Shown piece by piece: positions 1-10,200 of a stretch of DNA of 64,000 nt (position 1 is its first letter; each line of letters opens with the position of its first letter). Below the pieces are notes generated by a model that had not been told where the DNA came from, searched no databases, and was given only the letters and a program-made list of their open reading frames with translations. The stretch comes from Pseudomonas hamedanensis. GTDB lineage: Bacteria; Pseudomonadota; Gammaproteobacteria; Pseudomonadales; Pseudomonadaceae. Location of the stretch: positions 270,501-334,500 of the forward strand of contig NZ_CP077091.1 in assembly GCF_014268595.2 (NCBI RefSeq), written 5' to 3'. A program made the translations under genes and the position numbers.

Positions 1-599
1 ATATGGATGTGAGTCAGCGACAGGTAGTCATCGAGGCTGAGTTTGTCCTTGCCCGCCATCGGATGGCCCTTGCGCATCGCACAGACGTAACGGTCGTCCA
101 TCAGCTTGACGTGGCGCACCTGTGGGTCAGTGTTGAGCGGCGCATCCACGGCGAAATCCAGACGCCCGGCCGCCAGTTCCTTGGTGGTTTCCCGACGTTT
201 GGACAGAAAGCTTTCGATAATCACCGTCGGCGCCAGGCGGCGCAAGCGCTGGAACAGTGGCGGCAGGATTATCGCTTCAGTGAGGTCGGTCATGCTGATG
301 CGGTAGGTCTTGACCGCCTGCGCCGGGTTGAAAATGCGACTTTCCTGCACCGACACGCGCAATAGCGACAGGGCGTTGCGCACCGGGCCGATGATGTTCT
401 GCGCCATCGGCGTCGGCACCATGCCCTGGGCCGTGCGCACAAACAGCGGGTCGTTGAAGGTTTCGCGCAACCGTGCCAGCGCGTTCGACACCGCCGGCTG
501 CGTGATGCCGACAATCTGCCCGGCGCGGGTCAGGTTGGCTTCGGTGTAGATCGCGTCGAAGACGATGAAAAGGTTGAGGTCGACCTTACTCAGATTCAT
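1..599 (-). CDS. LysR-family transcriptional regulator (3' part outside window)
   Basis: The reverse strand opens with ATG at 599 and stays open to the window edge, giving about 199 residues. The N-terminus MNLSKVDLNLFIVFDAIYTE and the helix-turn-helix near residues 20-45 (ANLTRAGQIVGITQPAVSNA) are typical of LysR regulators, most like the NodD/NahR-type branch. The effector-binding domain begins after about residue 90 and is cut off. The gene diverges from the acyl-CoA dehydrogenase at 783, the usual arrangement for a LysR protein controlling its neighbour, so it may respond to an acyl-CoA or a fatty or aromatic acid precursor. That target is inferred from position only. Confidence 0.9.
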   Translation of the reverse strand, partial: MNLSKVDLNLFIVFDAIYTEANLTRAGQIVGITQPAVSNALARLRETFNDPLFVRTAQGMVPTPMAQNIIGPVRNALSLLRVSVQESRIFNPAQAVKTYRISMTDLTEAIILPPLFQRLRRLAPTVIIESFLSKRRETTKELAAGRLDFAVDAPLNTDPQVRHVKLMDDRYVCAMRKGHPMAGKDKLSLDDYLSLTHIH

Positions 600-782
600 A
601 ACGCGGCTTCTCTTGTTATTAAGTGCAAGTGTTTTGGGGCTGACGATCAGCGGATCATATATTGGTGATGAATGTTTATACACGCCGAGAATAGGCTAGG
701 TAAATGATCAGCGCTGTTCTAGCATCGATTGCATGACTTGAACAACCTCTGCAAGAACTGCCTTAACCATCGGGAGCTGCTC
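600..782. promoter_or_regulatory. Divergent control region, LysR regulator / acyl-CoA dehydrogenase
   Basis: This intergenic stretch separates two divergently read genes. It contains an inverted repeat ATCA-N8-TGAT at 654-669, which has the spacing of a LysR T-N11-A box, inside an AT-rich segment (650-680). A ribosome-binding site (GGGAG) precedes the ATG at 783. No convincing -35/-10 pair was identified. The LysR-box assignment is an inference. Confidence 0.4.
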
Positions 783-2012
783 ATGGATTTCGCTTATTCG
801 CCCAAGGTGCAAGAACTGCGTGAGCGCGTGACTGCGTTCATGGACACTTACGTTTACCCGGCCGAAGCGGTGTTCGAACGCCAGGTCGCCGAAGGTGATC
901 GCTGGCAGCCGACGGCGATCATGGAAGAGCTCAAAGCCAAGGCCAAGGCTGAAGGTCTGTGGAATCTGTTTCTGCCTGAGTCCGAACTCGGTGCCGGCCT
1001 GAGCAACCTCGAATACGCGCCGCTGGCGGAAATCATGGGCCGTTCCCTGCTGGGGCCGGAGCCGTTCAACTGCTCGGCGCCGGACACCGGCAACATGGAA
1101 GTGCTGGTGCGCTATGCCAACGAAGAGCAGAAACAGCGCTGGCTGGAACCGCTGCTGCGCGGCGAGATCCGTTCGGCGTTCGCCATGACCGAGCCGGACG
1201 TGGCGTCTTCCGACGCGACCAACATGGCCGCCAGCGCGGTGCGCGATGGCGATCAGTGGGTGATCAACGGCAAAAAATGGTGGACCTCCGGCGCCTGCGA
1301 TCCGCGCTGCAAGATTCTGATCTTCATGGGCCTGAGCAACCCCGACGCCCCGCGTCACGCCCAGCACTCGATGATCCTCGTCCCGGTCGATACCCCCGGG
1401 GTAAAAATTGTCCGTCCGCTGCCGGTGTTCGGTTACGACGATGCACCGCACGGTCATGCCGAAGTGCTGTTCGACAACGTGCGCGTGCCTTACGAAAACG
1501 TCCTGCTTGGCGAAGGGCGCGGCTTCGAAATCGCTCAGGGTCGCCTCGGCCCGGGCCGGATTCACCACTGCATGCGTTCGATCGGCATGGCTGAACGTGC
1601 CTTGGAACTGATGTGTAAACGTTCGGTGAGCCGCACCGCGTTCGGCAAACCGCTGGCACGCCTGGGCGGCAATGTCGACAAGATCGCCGACTCGCGGATG
1701 GAGATCGACATGGCGCGTCTGCTGACATTGAAAGCGGCGTACATGATGGACACGGTCGGCAACAAAGTGGCGAAAAGCGAAATCGCCCAGATCAAAGTGG
1801 TGGCGCCAAACGTTGCGTTGCGGGTGATCGACCGCGCCATTCAGATGCATGGCGGGGCGGGGGTGTCGAACGATTTCCCGCTGGCCTATATGTATGCCAT
1901 GCAGCGCACCCTGCGCCTGGCTGACGGCCCGGACGAAGTGCACCGCGCGGCGATCGGCAAGTTCGAGATCGGCAAATATGTGCCGAAGGAGATGTTGCGT
2001 AGCGGTCAGTAA
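783..2012 (+). CDS. Acyl-CoA dehydrogenase (ACAD10/11-like)
   Basis: A 409-residue FAD-dependent acyl-CoA dehydrogenase that would introduce the alpha,beta double bond into an acyl-CoA thioester. The three expected parts are visible: an N-terminal helical domain, a central beta domain with [15 protein letters not shown] near residue 140, which contacts FAD and substrate, and a C-terminal helical domain with RTAFGKPL, the [15 protein letters not shown] motif and ADGPDEVH. The last motif and the [11 protein letters not shown] variant resemble the ACAD10/11 branch rather than the short- or medium-chain enzymes. The start at 783 is preferred over upstream starts because GGGAG lies just ahead and the family N-terminus [14 protein letters not shown] begins there. 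It stands alone and is probably controlled by the divergent LysR gene. Confidence 0.92.
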   Translation: MDFAYSPKVQELRERVTAFMDTYVYPAEAVFERQVAEGDRWQPTAIMEELKAKAKAEGLWNLFLPESELGAGLSNLEYAPLAEIMGRSLLGPEPFNCSAPDTGNMEVLVRYANEEQKQRWLEPLLRGEIRSAFAMTEPDVASSDATNMAASAVRDGDQWVINGKKWWTSGACDPRCKILIFMGLSNPDAPRHAQHSMILVPVDTPGVKIVRPLPVFGYDDAPHGHAEVLFDNVRVPYENVLLGEGRGFEIAQGRLGPGRIHHCMRSIGMAERALELMCKRSVSRTAFGKPLARLGGNVDKIADSRMEIDMARLLTLKAAYMMDTVGNKVAKSEIAQIKVVAPNVALRVIDRAIQMHGGAGVSNDFPLAYMYAMQRTLRLADGPDEVHRAAIGKFEIGKYVPKEMLRSGQ

Positions 2013-2027
2013 CACCGCGTTATCGTT

Positions 2028-2120
2028 CATCGCGGGCAAGCCCGCTCCCACAGGGATCTGCAGTGGACATGAGTCTCGTGTTCACCATCGGAACCTGTGG
2101 GAGCGGGCTTGCCCGCGATG
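2028..2120. repeat. REP pair (inverted)
   Basis: Two inverted REP elements face each other: CATCGCGGGCAAGCCCGCTC from 2028 and its reverse complement ending at 2120. They lie between the convergent acyl-CoA dehydrogenase and the binding-protein/OmpA gene. This is the Pseudomonas extragenic palindrome type, and the pair probably folds as a long hairpin in read-through transcripts. Confidence 0.9.
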
Positions 2121-2152
2121 GCGTAAGCAGGTTCACTACATCAGGGGCTGAG

Positions 2153-3487
2153 TCAATACACCCAAACCTCAACCCGCCGATTCTTGATCCGTCCCTCATC
2201 GGCGCTATTAGCCGCCACCGGCATCAACGCGCCGAACCCGCGCACCTCGCGCAACACCACGCCGTTCTTGACCAACTCGCGGCGCACCGTCATCGCCCGC
2301 AGTCTGGACAGCAGATCGGCGCGCGCCGGATCATCCTTGAGATCGCCAAAGCCCACCAGCGTCACCGCCCGATCCATCTTGCCGTGACGCTTTATATAGT
2401 CGAACACCCGCGCCAGATCCTGCCGGGCCTTGTTGTCCAGGCTCGCGCTGCCTTCTTCAAAACGAAAATTCACCGTCAGACGCTGGGCGTGACGGCTGAG
2501 CGATTGATAACCCTCGGGCATCAGTGCATTCGGCGCGACGGTCATGGCGTGTACGGTCTGACTGATAAACCCGCTGGCCGCGACAATCGCCTGGCCTTGG
2601 GGGCTTTGCGCAAACGCCGCCAAGGCCTGCGCCCACGGATTCTGGCTGTCGGGCGGCAGGTAGAAAAACAGCCGCCGGGATAACGGATAATCCTCGGTGG
2701 CGATCAGGCTGTTGAGCGGCAACATCGCTTGCGATGCGCCATCGGCAATCGCCAGCGCTTTGGCCTGGCGCACATATGGCAAGCCGATGAAGCCGATGGC
2801 TTGCGGGTCACTGCTGACCGCGTCGGACAATTGCTCGCTGGCTTCAAACCTTTTCGCTGCGCTGCTCAGACTTTTCCCATGACGACTGAGGACCAATTCC
2901 TTGAACGTGTCGTACGTGCCGGACTGATCATCCCGCGCATATAAATGGATGGCCCCGCCACGACCGCCGAGGGCTTCCCAGGTTTTCACTTCGCCGGCGA
3001 AGATCCGCGCCAGTTGGGCGGTGTCCAGTTGCTGAAGGGGATTATCGGGATGAAGGATGATCGCCAAGCCATCGATGGCGATGACCTGTTCGGCGGCAGG
3101 ACTCTTCAGATCGCCGAGTGATTGCAGGCTGAGCAGCTCGCTGTCCTTGATCTCACGGGAGGCGGCGGCCAGATCGGCGCTGGCGTTTTTCAAGGCGGTG
3201 AAGCCGGTGCTGGAACCGTGGGCGGCAACGTCGACGACCACGCGTTGACCTTGGGCGGTCTGGCCGACGATGCGTTGTTCGTTGGCGGTGTCCGGGGTTT
3301 CGCGGTGGACTTTCAGCAAGCCCTGTTCCTGCAGCAGGCCTTCAACCAGTGCCGGGCCGAGTTCGGCGCCGATGGTGTTGGAACCTTGAATGCGCAACGC
3401 CGGGCCGTTTTCCGGAATGGGCAGGGCGGCGGCAGCCACCGTCAGCCAGGCACTCGAGAGAAAGACGAACAGAACACGCAGGGTCAT
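2153..3487 (-). CDS. PstS-like substrate-binding protein fused to an OmpA domain
   Basis: A 444-residue exported protein. Residues 1-20 form a signal peptide (MTLRVLFVFLSSAWLTVAAA). Residues about 25-310 resemble the phosphate-binding PstS-like type II periplasmic-binding fold, including RIQGSNTIGAELGPALVEG, a SGTYDTFKELVL segment and IGFIGLPYVRQAKAL. Residues about 330-444 are an OmpA-type peptidoglycan-binding domain (VNFRFEEGSASLD, VTLVGFGD, RRVEVWVY). The fusion suggests a solute-binding or sensing domain anchored to the cell wall rather than a partner of an ABC importer, and no permease or ATPase gene is adjacent. The ligand is unknown, and phosphate is only suggested by the fold. Confidence 0.85.
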   Translation of the reverse strand: MTLRVLFVFLSSAWLTVAAAALPIPENGPALRIQGSNTIGAELGPALVEGLLQEQGLLKVHRETPDTANEQRIVGQTAQGQRVVVDVAAHGSSTGFTALKNASADLAAASREIKDSELLSLQSLGDLKSPAAEQVIAIDGLAIILHPDNPLQQLDTAQLARIFAGEVKTWEALGGRGGAIHLYARDDQSGTYDTFKELVLSRHGKSLSSAAKRFEASEQLSDAVSSDPQAIGFIGLPYVRQAKALAIADGASQAMLPLNSLIATEDYPLSRRLFFYLPPDSQNPWAQALAAFAQSPQGQAIVAASGFISQTVHAMTVAPNALMPEGYQSLSRHAQRLTVNFRFEEGSASLDNKARQDLARVFDYIKRHGKMDRAVTLVGFGDLKDDPARADLLSRLRAMTVRRELVKNGVVLREVRGFGALMPVAANSADEGRIKNRRVEVWVY

Positions 3488-3564
3488 GCCGGCACCGAAT
3501 CAAGCCAAGGGGATTGCCGGGGAGATTAAGTCAGAAAGATGACTTGGAGATGACAACGGTCCTT

Positions 3565-3654
3565 TGTAGGAGTGAGCCTGCTCGCGATAGCCATATATCA
3601 GTCAACATTTGCATCGACTGACACTACGCTATCGCGAGCAGGCTCACTCCTACA
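3565..3654. repeat. REP pair (inverted)
   Basis: TGTAGGAGTGAGCCTGCTCG begins at 3565 and its inverted copy ends at 3654, with about 38 bp between. It lies between the binding-protein/OmpA gene and xthA. Confidence 0.9.
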
Positions 3655-3675
3655 GGTATTGCGTAAGACTTGGGA

Positions 3676-4488
3676 TCAGGCCAGTTCCAGCCAGATCGGC
3701 GCATGGTCCGACGGCTTTTCCATCCCGCGCAGTTCGTAGTCCACGCCGGCATCCTTGACCCGCGGCAGCAAGCCGTTGGACGCGAGAATCACGTCAATTC
3801 GCAGCCCGCGCTTGGGCTCATCCTCAAACCCACGGCTGCGGTAGTCGAACCAGCTGAACATGTCCGTCACGTCCGGGTTGAGATGACGATAGCTGTCGGT
3901 CAGGCCCCAGTTCTTCAGGCGCGCCATCCATTCGCGCTCTTCGGGCAGGAAGCTGCATTTGCCGGTTTTCAGCCAGCGCTTCATGTTGTCCGGGCCGATG
4001 CCGATGTCGCAGTCTTCCGGGGAGATGTTCACATCGCCCATCACCACCAGCGGCTGTTCGTTATGGAACTGGCTTTCCAGCAGCGCTTGCAAGTCGCTGT
4101 AGAAACGCTGCTTGGCGGGGAATTTGGTCGGGTGGTCGCGGCTTTCTCCCTGTGGGAAATAGCCGTTCATGATCGTCACCGGCACGCCATCGGCGTCAGC
4201 AAAAGTGCCCCAGATGAAACGGCGCTGGGCGTCTTCGTCATCGGTGGCGAAGCCTTTGTGGATGGCAATCGGCTCGCGGCGTGACAGCAGGGCCACGCCG
4301 TAATGGCCTTTCTGGCCATGGAAATGCACGTGGTAGCCGAGCGCGCGGATGTCGTCGAGGGGGAACTGGTCGTCGTGAACCTTGGTTTCCTGCAGGCCGA
4401 TTACATCCGGCTGGTGTTTTTCGATCAGCGCTGCCAACTGATGCGGACGGGCACGCAGTCCGTTGATGTTGAAGGAAACGATCTTCAT
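3676..4488 (-). CDS. xthA: Exodeoxyribonuclease III
   Basis: A 270-residue AP endonuclease and 3'-5' exonuclease of the EEP fold acting in base-excision repair. The start at 4488 gives [18 protein letters not shown], which matches the family N-terminus; an in-frame extension of 13 residues upstream is not conserved-looking. Catalytic motifs are present: [14 protein letters not shown] (metal-binding Glu), [13 protein letters not shown] (Asp/Asn), [10 protein letters not shown] and C-terminal [10 protein letters not shown] (catalytic Asp-His). The length is close to the roughly 268 residues of the E. coli enzyme. It is monocistronic and flanked by REP pairs on both sides. Confidence 0.96.
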   Translation of the reverse strand: MKIVSFNINGLRARPHQLAALIEKHQPDVIGLQETKVHDDQFPLDDIRALGYHVHFHGQKGHYGVALLSRREPIAIHKGFATDDEDAQRRFIWGTFADADGVPVTIMNGYFPQGESRDHPTKFPAKQRFYSDLQALLESQFHNEQPLVVMGDVNISPEDCDIGIGPDNMKRWLKTGKCSFLPEEREWMARLKNWGLTDSYRHLNPDVTDMFSWFDYRSRGFEDEPKRGLRIDVILASNGLLPRVKDAGVDYELRGMEKPSDHAPIWLELA

Positions 4489-4589
4489 GGTCGGCAGTCC
4501 TGGCAAAAGGGCGATGCTAGCTGACATGGGGGAGATGGGCCAGTGTGGGACAAATCAATTTCACCTGTGGGATTCATGTTGTTAGTGAT

Positions 4590-4667
4590 GACGCTATCGC
4601 GAGCAGGCTCACTCCTACAGGGGAACGCATTCCAAAATGTAGGCCTTCGCCTGCTCGCGATAGCGTC
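4590..4667. repeat. REP pair (inverted)
   Basis: The arm GACGCTATCGCGAGCAGGCT starts at 4590 and its inverted copy with the end CGATAGCGTC reaches 4667. It lies upstream of both the divergent xthA and the acetyltransferase, so it may sit in or near their promoter region. Confidence 0.88.
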
Positions 4668-4785
4668 CCCACATTCGATGAAGATCCAGGGCTGGTCTAA
4701 CCTGTGAGGGAACCACGCCACCGTCAAAAGGTTCGTACCAACAAGCGCGCCATCCTCCGAGCGCGCCCCGGGGAGATCCACCGTC

Positions 4786-5436
4786 ATGCCTGAAACCCAG
4801 ACCGCCATCGCCGACATTCATATGCTCGACCGCGGCTATTCCCGCGAAGCCCGCTCGTTGTTGTATCAGGCCTATCGTCACGAACCGACCTTCGGGTATC
4901 TGTTCGAAGCCGAGCGCCCCGGTTATGAACAGCGCGTGCGCGCGACGGTGCGCGAACGGGTCAAACAGCATTTTCTCCAGGACCTGCCCGCCATCGGCCT
5001 GCTGGTCAACGACCGACTGATCGGCATTGCCTTGATTGCACCGCCACAACGTCGCCTCGGTATCACCGAAAGTTGGGCATGGCGCCTGCGCATGGTGCTC
5101 AGCACCGGGTTTCGCTGCACCCGGCGTTATCTGGAGTATCACGATGCCGTCGCGGCGTGCGTGCCCGGTGACTCGGTGCACATGCTGCCGTTGCTCGGCG
5201 TACACCCGCAGTTTCAGGGCAAGCACTACGGCGAACAATTGCTGACGGCGGTGCACAACTGGTGCGCGGTGGATGAAACCTCGCAAGGCGTGGTGCTCGA
5301 CACCGGCAACCCGCGCTACCTGGAATTCTATAAAAGGCAGGGTTATCAGGAGATCGGCGAGGTTGCCGTCGGGCCGGTGCGCGAACACGTCTTTTTCCAC
5401 GCCAATCCGCAGGTGTTACAAACAGCAACGGGTTAA
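4786..5436 (+). CDS. GNAT-family N-acetyltransferase
   Basis: A 216-residue protein of the GNAT acetyl-CoA-dependent transferase superfamily. The acetyl-CoA pyrophosphate-binding motif A is visible as LGVHPQFQGKHYGEQLL near residues 144-160 (Q-x-x-x-x-G pattern), followed by the beta5/beta6 segment VLDTGNPRYLEFYKRQGY that is characteristic of the fold. The substrate cannot be told from sequence. It is transcribed toward tamA with a 48-bp gap and may share a transcript with it, but the functional link is not evident. Confidence 0.85.
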   Translation: MPETQTAIADIHMLDRGYSREARSLLYQAYRHEPTFGYLFEAERPGYEQRVRATVRERVKQHFLQDLPAIGLLVNDRLIGIALIAPPQRRLGITESWAWRLRMVLSTGFRCTRRYLEYHDAVAACVPGDSVHMLPLLGVHPQFQGKHYGEQLLTAVHNWCAVDETSQGVVLDTGNPRYLEFYKRQGYQEIGEVAVGPVREHVFFHANPQVLQTATG

Positions 5437-5484
5437 TCATCGAACTTCTTCAGAAATTTCCTGTTCTATCAGGCTCCCAAGCCC

Positions 5485-7230
5485 GTGATAGCATCCGCGC
5501 CTATGAAGTTTCCAGGAAGATTTACCAGTGGCGTGCTGATGCTGTTATCCAGCTGCGCGGCGCTGGCGCAAAGTGAATTGGATGTGCGGATCAAACCGTC
5601 CAACGATGAACTCAAGGCCAATATAGAAGGCTATATCGGCAGCCTCGGCGACCGCGACGAAGAAGCCTTGCAGCGCTTCAGTCGCGGTGCCGAGGAGCAG
5701 GCGCGCAAGGCTGCCCAGGCGTTGGGCTATTACCAGGCGCAGATTGAAAGTGACGTCAGGGGCGGCGATAAACCGCGCCTGGTGCTGAACATCGACCCCG
5801 GCGAGCCGATTCGCCTGCGCAACGTCATCATCCGCGTCGACGGCCCGGCGGCCTCGCTCAAATCCTTTCGCGTACCGAAGAGCGATCAGCTCAAATCCGG
5901 TGCGCCACTCAACCATGGCCGCTACGAAGACGCCAAGCGAGTGATCCAGAACCAGGCCTCGCGTTTCGGTTTCTTCAGCGGTCGCTTCACCAGCCAAAAG
6001 CTTTTGGTCGACCCGCGCGCGGGTGTGGCCGACATTGAATTGATCTACGACAGCGGCCCGCGTTATGCGCTGGGCAAAGTCAGTTTCGAAGGCGACACGC
6101 CGTTCGACGAAGACCTGCTGCAACGCATGGTGCCATTCAAGGCAGGCGAACCCTACGACTCCGAACTGATCGCCGAACTCAACCGCGACCTGCAATCGAG
6201 CGGCTATTTTGAAGGCGTGCGTGTTGACGCCGCGCCGACCGCGGCGAAGAACGATGTGATCCCGGTGGACGTCAAGCTCGACACGCGCAAACCACGGACC
6301 ATGGGCCTGGGTCTCGGCTACTCGACCGATGTCGGCCCGCGAGTCAGGGCTAACTGGACGCGGCACTGGGTCAATCCGCAGGGCGACAGCTATGGTTGGG
6401 AAGCCGAGCTGTCGGCGCCACGGCAAAACGTCGGGCTGTTCTACGACATTCCGCTCGATCCGCCATTGACCGACAAACTGCGCTGGGCCGGCGGTTATCA
6501 ATTCGAGGACATTGAAGGCTCCGACACGTTGAGCAAACTGCTCACCTTCGGCCCGGAATGGCACAGCAAGTTGCCCAGCGGCTGGCAACGCGTGATCTCG
6601 TTGAAATGGCAGCGCGAAGAATATGAACTGGGTGACGACTCCGGTCTCAGTACGTTGCTGATGCCTGGCATCAGTTATTCGTACCTGAAAAGTGACAACC
6701 GTATCGACCCGCGCAACGGCTATCGCCTGAGCTTCGAAAGCAAAGTGGCCAAGGAAGGCCTCGGTTCGGACAACAACCTTCTCTATGGCACGGCGTTGGT
6801 CAAAGGCCTGACCACCGTCTTCGACAAGCACCGTCTGCTCGGTCGCGTACAAGTCGGCGGCAGCGCCACCAACGGCTACAACTCGATCCCGCCTTCGCTG
6901 CGCTTCTTTGCCGGTGGCGATCAGAGCGTGCGCGGTTACGACTATCAGAGCCTGTCGCCGAAAAACTCCAAGGGCGACCGCATCGGTGGCCGTTACATGG
7001 TCGCCGGCAGCGTCGAATATCAGTATTCGGTCGCCGAGAAATGGCGGGTCGCGACCTTTGTCGACCAGGGCAACTCTTTCAACAAACTCGAACTGCCGAA
7101 CCTCAAGACCGGGGTCGGTGTGGGTGTGCGCTGGGTCTCGCCGGTCGGGCCGATCCGCCTCGACCTGGCCCACGCGCTGGACGACGACGGCGGCATCCGG
7201 CTGCACTTTTCCATGGGGCCTGAGCTGTGA
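5485..7230 (+). CDS. tamA: Translocation and assembly module subunit TamA
   Basis: An Omp85-family outer-membrane beta-barrel of 581 residues from this start, or 575 from the ATG at 5503, which begins directly with the signal sequence MKFPGRFTSGVLMLLSSCAA. Three POTRA domains occupy about residues 30-265 (for example YALGKVSFEGDTPFDEDLLQ in POTRA3), followed by a 16-strand barrel starting at GLGLGYSTDVG. The Omp85 loop-6 signature appears as VRGYDYQSL near residue 480, and the chain ends in HFSMGPEL. It works with TamB in insertion of outer-membrane proteins and envelope lipid homeostasis. The stop codon overlaps the tamB start, so translation is coupled. Confidence 0.95.
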   Translation: MIASAPMKFPGRFTSGVLMLLSSCAALAQSELDVRIKPSNDELKANIEGYIGSLGDRDEEALQRFSRGAEEQARKAAQALGYYQAQIESDVRGGDKPRLVLNIDPGEPIRLRNVIIRVDGPAASLKSFRVPKSDQLKSGAPLNHGRYEDAKRVIQNQASRFGFFSGRFTSQKLLVDPRAGVADIELIYDSGPRYALGKVSFEGDTPFDEDLLQRMVPFKAGEPYDSELIAELNRDLQSSGYFEGVRVDAAPTAAKNDVIPVDVKLDTRKPRTMGLGLGYSTDVGPRVRANWTRHWVNPQGDSYGWEAELSAPRQNVGLFYDIPLDPPLTDKLRWAGGYQFEDIEGSDTLSKLLTFGPEWHSKLPSGWQRVISLKWQREEYELGDDSGLSTLLMPGISYSYLKSDNRIDPRNGYRLSFESKVAKEGLGSDNNLLYGTALVKGLTTVFDKHRLLGRVQVGGSATNGYNSIPPSLRFFAGGDQSVRGYDYQSLSPKNSKGDRIGGRYMVAGSVEYQYSVAEKWRVATFVDQGNSFNKLELPNLKTGVGVGVRWVSPVGPIRLDLAHALDDDGGIRLHFSMGPEL

Positions 7231-10200
7231 AGCGTGGTGTGAAGATAACGGCGCTGAGCCTGTTGGCGCTGCTCGTGTTGATTGTATCGAGCCTCGCCGC
7301 AGTGCTCGGCACGCAGGCGGGCAGCCGTTGGGCGCTGGGTCTGGTACCGGGCCTGAGCGTGGAGAATTTTCAGGGTCGCCTTGGTGGCCAATGGAGCGCC
7401 GATCATCTGCTCTGGGAGAAGGACACCAGTCGCGTCGAGCTGAACAAGGCCATCTTCGCCTGGTCGCCGCTGTGCCTGACACGCATGACCTTGTGCATCG
7501 ATCAGCTCAAGGCCGATCAGGTGAGTCTGCAGTTTCCACCGAGCGAAGAAACCACCGAGAACGGCCCGATCAAACTGCCTGATCTGCAATTGCCGCTGGC
7601 TATTGAACTGGGCGATGTCGAGGTGGGCAGCCTGTTGTTCAACGGCAGCGAACAGCTCAAGGGCTTGCAACTGGCGGCGCACTGGACTGCTCAGGGCTTG
7701 CAGATCGACAGCGTGAAATTGCAGCGCGACGAACTCAGCCTGAACCTCTCCGGTTTGCTGCAACCGAGCGGCAACTGGCCGCTGACGATTCAGGGCGATC
7801 TGAGTTTGCCCGCTCCCGGCAGCGGGCCGTGGACCTTGGCGCTGAAAGTCGACGGCGATTTGCTGAAAACCCTCAACCTGCAAGCCGACAGCCGTGGCTA
7901 CCTCGACGGCCAGTTGAGCGGTGAACTGCAAGCGCTGGCGGAAAATCTCCCGGCCAAGGTGCGCATCACCAGCGACGCGTTCAAACCCAGCGCCGATCTG
8001 CCTGACACCCTGCAATTCAATCAACTTGTACTGACGGGCGAAGGCGACCTGAAAAACGGCTATCAACTGCTTGGCAACGCAACCTTGCCCGCCGAAAAAT
8101 CGCCAGTGGCGCTGCTGCTCAAAGGCAAGGTCGACGCCAGCGGCGCACAGATTGCCGGACTCGACCTCAACGCCAACGACACGCAAAGCCTCAAGCTCAC
8201 CGGCAATGTCGACTGGAGCAAAGGCCTCAGCGCCCAGGCCAACATCAACTGGCAAGACTTCCCTTGGCATCGGCTCTACCCGGAGATCGACGAGCCGCAA
8301 GTTGCCTTGCGTACATTCACCGGCGAAGTCTCCTACACCGACGGACAATATCTGGGCAACTTCGCCGCCGCGCTGGATGGCCCGGCGGGGGCGTTCACCC
8401 TGAGCAGTCCGTTCAGCGGCAGCCTCGAACAGATCGCCTTGCCGCAACTGGTCATGCAGGCCGGACAGGGCAAGGCAGAAGGGCACGTCAATGTGCGCTT
8501 CGCCGACGGTATCGCCTGGGACACGGCGCTGGACTTGTCGGCGCTCAACCCGGCGTATTGGGTCGCGGAACTGCCGGGCACGTTGGCCGGGCCGTTGAAA
8601 AGCACAGGCGAAATGAAGAATGAACGGCTGAGCCTCAGCGCCGACCTCGACCTCAAAGGCAAACTGCGTGGTCAACCGGCGATTCTGCAAGCCAAGGCTG
8701 ACGGTGCCGGCGAACAGTGGAACCTCAACGCCCTGCAAATCCGCCTCGGCGATAACCACATCAGCGGCAAGGGCAGTCTGCACGAGAAACTCAGCGGACA
8801 GATCGACATCAAATTGCCGCGACTGGCCCAGCTGTGGCCGCAGTTGCGCGGGCAGATCAACGGCCAGCTCAACGCCGCCGGCACGCTGAAGGCGCCGCAG
8901 GGCAAGTTGAATCTGCAAGGTTCGCAGCTGGTGTTTGAGGACAACCGCCTGCAAAGCCTTAACCTCGACGCCACGCTCGGCAGTGCGCAACGGGCGAAGA
9001 TCGATTTAAAGGGCAGCGGCATTCACGCGGGCGATACCTCGCTGGGCACCCTGACCGCCAATGCTCAGGGCGATATCAAGAGCCAGAAACTCAACCTCGA
9101 CCTGATCGGGCCGAAGCTGAAACTGGCGTTGGGCCTGGACGGCAAGCTTGATCAAGGCAACTGGCGCGGGCGGCTGGCCAGCGGCGACATTCAGGTCGGC
9201 GGTCAGGGCTGGAAGCTGCAAAACCCTGCCAGACTGGAACGCCTGGCGGACGGCCAGATCAATTTCGGTGCGCATTGCTGGCTGTCCGGCAGTGCCAGCC
9301 TGTGTGGTGAAGACCAGCGCCTGATGCCCGAGCCAAAACTGCGCTATCACCTCAAGCAATTCCCCATCGAAAGCCTGGCGCAGTGGCTGCCCAAGGACTT
9401 TGCCTGGCAGGGCCGGCTCAACGCCGATCTGCAACTGGACCTGCCAGCGAGCGGCCCGAACGGCGTGGTCAGTGTCGATGCCAGTGGTGGCACCCTGCGT
9501 GTGCGTGACAAAGAGCAGTGGCTGGACTTTCCGTACCAGACGCTCAAGCTCACCAGCAAACTCACGCCCAAGCGCGTCGACACCGAACTCAACTTCGTCG
9601 GCGGCAAACTGGGCGAGTTGATGGTGCAGGCGCAGCTCAATCCACTGCCGAAAAACAAACCGCTGACGGGCTCGTTCCGCCTCACCGGTCTGGACGTGTC
9701 CGTGGCGCGGCCGTTTGTGCCGATGGTGGAGAAACTGACCGGGCACCTCAACGGCAGCGGCACGCTTTCCGGCGGCCTGCTCGCGCCATTGGTCAATGGC
9801 ACCGTGCAGCTCAGCGACGGCGAAGTGTCTGGCGCCGAACTGCCGATGGAGTTGCAGGATTTGCAGCTCAAAGCGGTGATCGCTGGCGAAGCGGTGCGTC
9901 TGGACGGCGGCTGGAAAAGTGGCCCGAGCGGGCAGGGCAGCCTCAACGGTGATGTGGCCTGGGGGCCGGCGCTGGTGGTCGACCTGGCACTCAAGGGCAC
10001 GCAATTGCCGGTCAGCGTCGAACCCTACGCCAAGCTTGAGATGGCCCCGGATCTGAAAATTTCCATGGCCGGCGATGAGCTGAAAATTGCCGGCAAGGTG
10101 CTGGTGCCAAAGGGCGAAATCACCGTGCGCGAGCTACCGCCGTCGACGGTGAAAGTCTCCGACGACACCATCATCGTCGGGGCGCAGACCGAAGAGGGCA

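Noticed and set aside
708..2051. 447-codon open frame on the minus strand
   Set aside because: Antisense to the acyl-CoA dehydrogenase; composition rich in His/Arg/Gln without motifs, a shadow of high-GC coding.
5545..8990. Two long minus-strand open frames (645 and 656 codons)
   Set aside because: Antisense to tamA and tamB, which have full family features; no domain recognisable in the antisense frames.
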